Shown: piece after piece, positions 44,852-44,950 of the stretch
How positions within the stretch are numbered: the stretch's first letter is position 1
Layout: every line of letters starts with the position of its first letter
From: an uncultured Bacteroidales bacterium
GTDB taxonomy: Bacteria > Bacteroidota > Bacteroidia > Bacteroidales > Bacteroidaceae
NCBI GenBank assembly: GCA_902791675.1
Contig: CADAWW010000010.1
Location: 1 to 44,950, forward strand
Direction of reading: 5' to 3'
Length of the DNA stretch: 44,950 nucleotides
Notes under the pieces: model-generated
The model's input: only the letters and a program-made list of their open reading frames with translations
The model's database searches: none
Told to the model about the DNA's origin: nothing
Program-made: the position numbers and the translations under genes

Positions 44852-44950
44852 TTACTTCGTCATATAAACATCCAGTACACCGCCAGCCATAATCTGGTCG
44901 TGCGTGATGGTAGTACCCTTCAGCTGCTTGCCGTTCAGCACATACTTCTT
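44852..44950 (-). CDS. C-terminal end of a GH92 alpha-mannosidase (partial)
   Basis: The last 32 codons of a gene entering from the right, ending with TAA at 44852-44854. The peptide YVLNGKQLKGTTITHDQIMA followed by GGVLDVYM is the usual end of GH92 enzymes (L-N-G-K, then T-H-x-x-I-M-x-G-G-x-L). GH92 enzymes are calcium-dependent exo-alpha-mannosidases acting on N-glycans or yeast mannan. It would be the first visible gene of a GH92-GH125-transglutaminase row. Confidence 0.75.
   Translation of the reverse strand, partial: KKYVLNGKQLKGTTITHDQIMAGGVLDVYMTK

Overview
The window reads as a chromosomal segment of a Bacteroidales bacterium, most likely Prevotella or a close relative. Three things point there. 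Promoters match the Bacteroidetes form (TTTG, about 19 nt, TAnnTTTG), best at 10494-10524 and 14943-14974. The order tig-clpP-clpX with recQ and guaB next to it is a Bacteroidales arrangement. Secreted proteins include BspA-like leucine-rich repeats, Prevotella-type C-terminal tails and glycoside hydrolases GH51, GH125 and GH92.

Layout. 1-2095 is accessory: the tail of an unidentified gene with a strong terminator, a broken BRO-family gene, a TnpB remnant, and about 780 nt of non-coding repeats. 2096-7796 (minus) is a probable surface-protein operon: a small signal-peptide protein, an unknown 181-aa protein, a 1225-aa BspA-like protein ending in a cohesin-like domain and a dockerin-like repeat pair, and a 395-aa secreted protein with a cohesin-like N-terminus. 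8081-10464 holds a putative DNA-binding protein convergent with a two-gene unit of a secreted LRR protein and a Hanks-type membrane kinase. 10640-14912 holds asnS (disrupted), rluB, purB and two tRNA-Val genes. 14992-22751 (minus) is an envelope and repair operon: two parvulin-type chaperones, an LptA/OstA-like protein, a small membrane protein, mutL and trpS. 22782-29970 (minus) holds guaB, recQ, clpX, clpP and tig. lptB and mlaE-mlaF diverge at 30.9 kb. Then come a small secreted protein, xth, a secreted endonuclease I and a GH51 arabinofuranosidase. 37171-38432 is a 1.26-kb repeat-rich spacer. The end holds nudix-queA, cutC, a transglutaminase-like lipoprotein, a disrupted GH125 and the 3' end of a GH92 gene.

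The most unusual signal is a set of repeats inserted in frame inside genes. A palindromic element with core CTCCCCC-N(2-4)-GGGGGAG and a G-rich tail is read through as protein in asnS, rluB (twice), queA and the signal peptide of the GH125 gene, with a related copy in the GH51 gene. A heptamer (AACTCTC and rotations) lies in the GH51 signal peptide and twice in queA. Three genes (BRO, asnS, GH125) each carry an internal deletion with a frameshift. For asnS, which should be essential, an assembly or consensus error must be excluded first.
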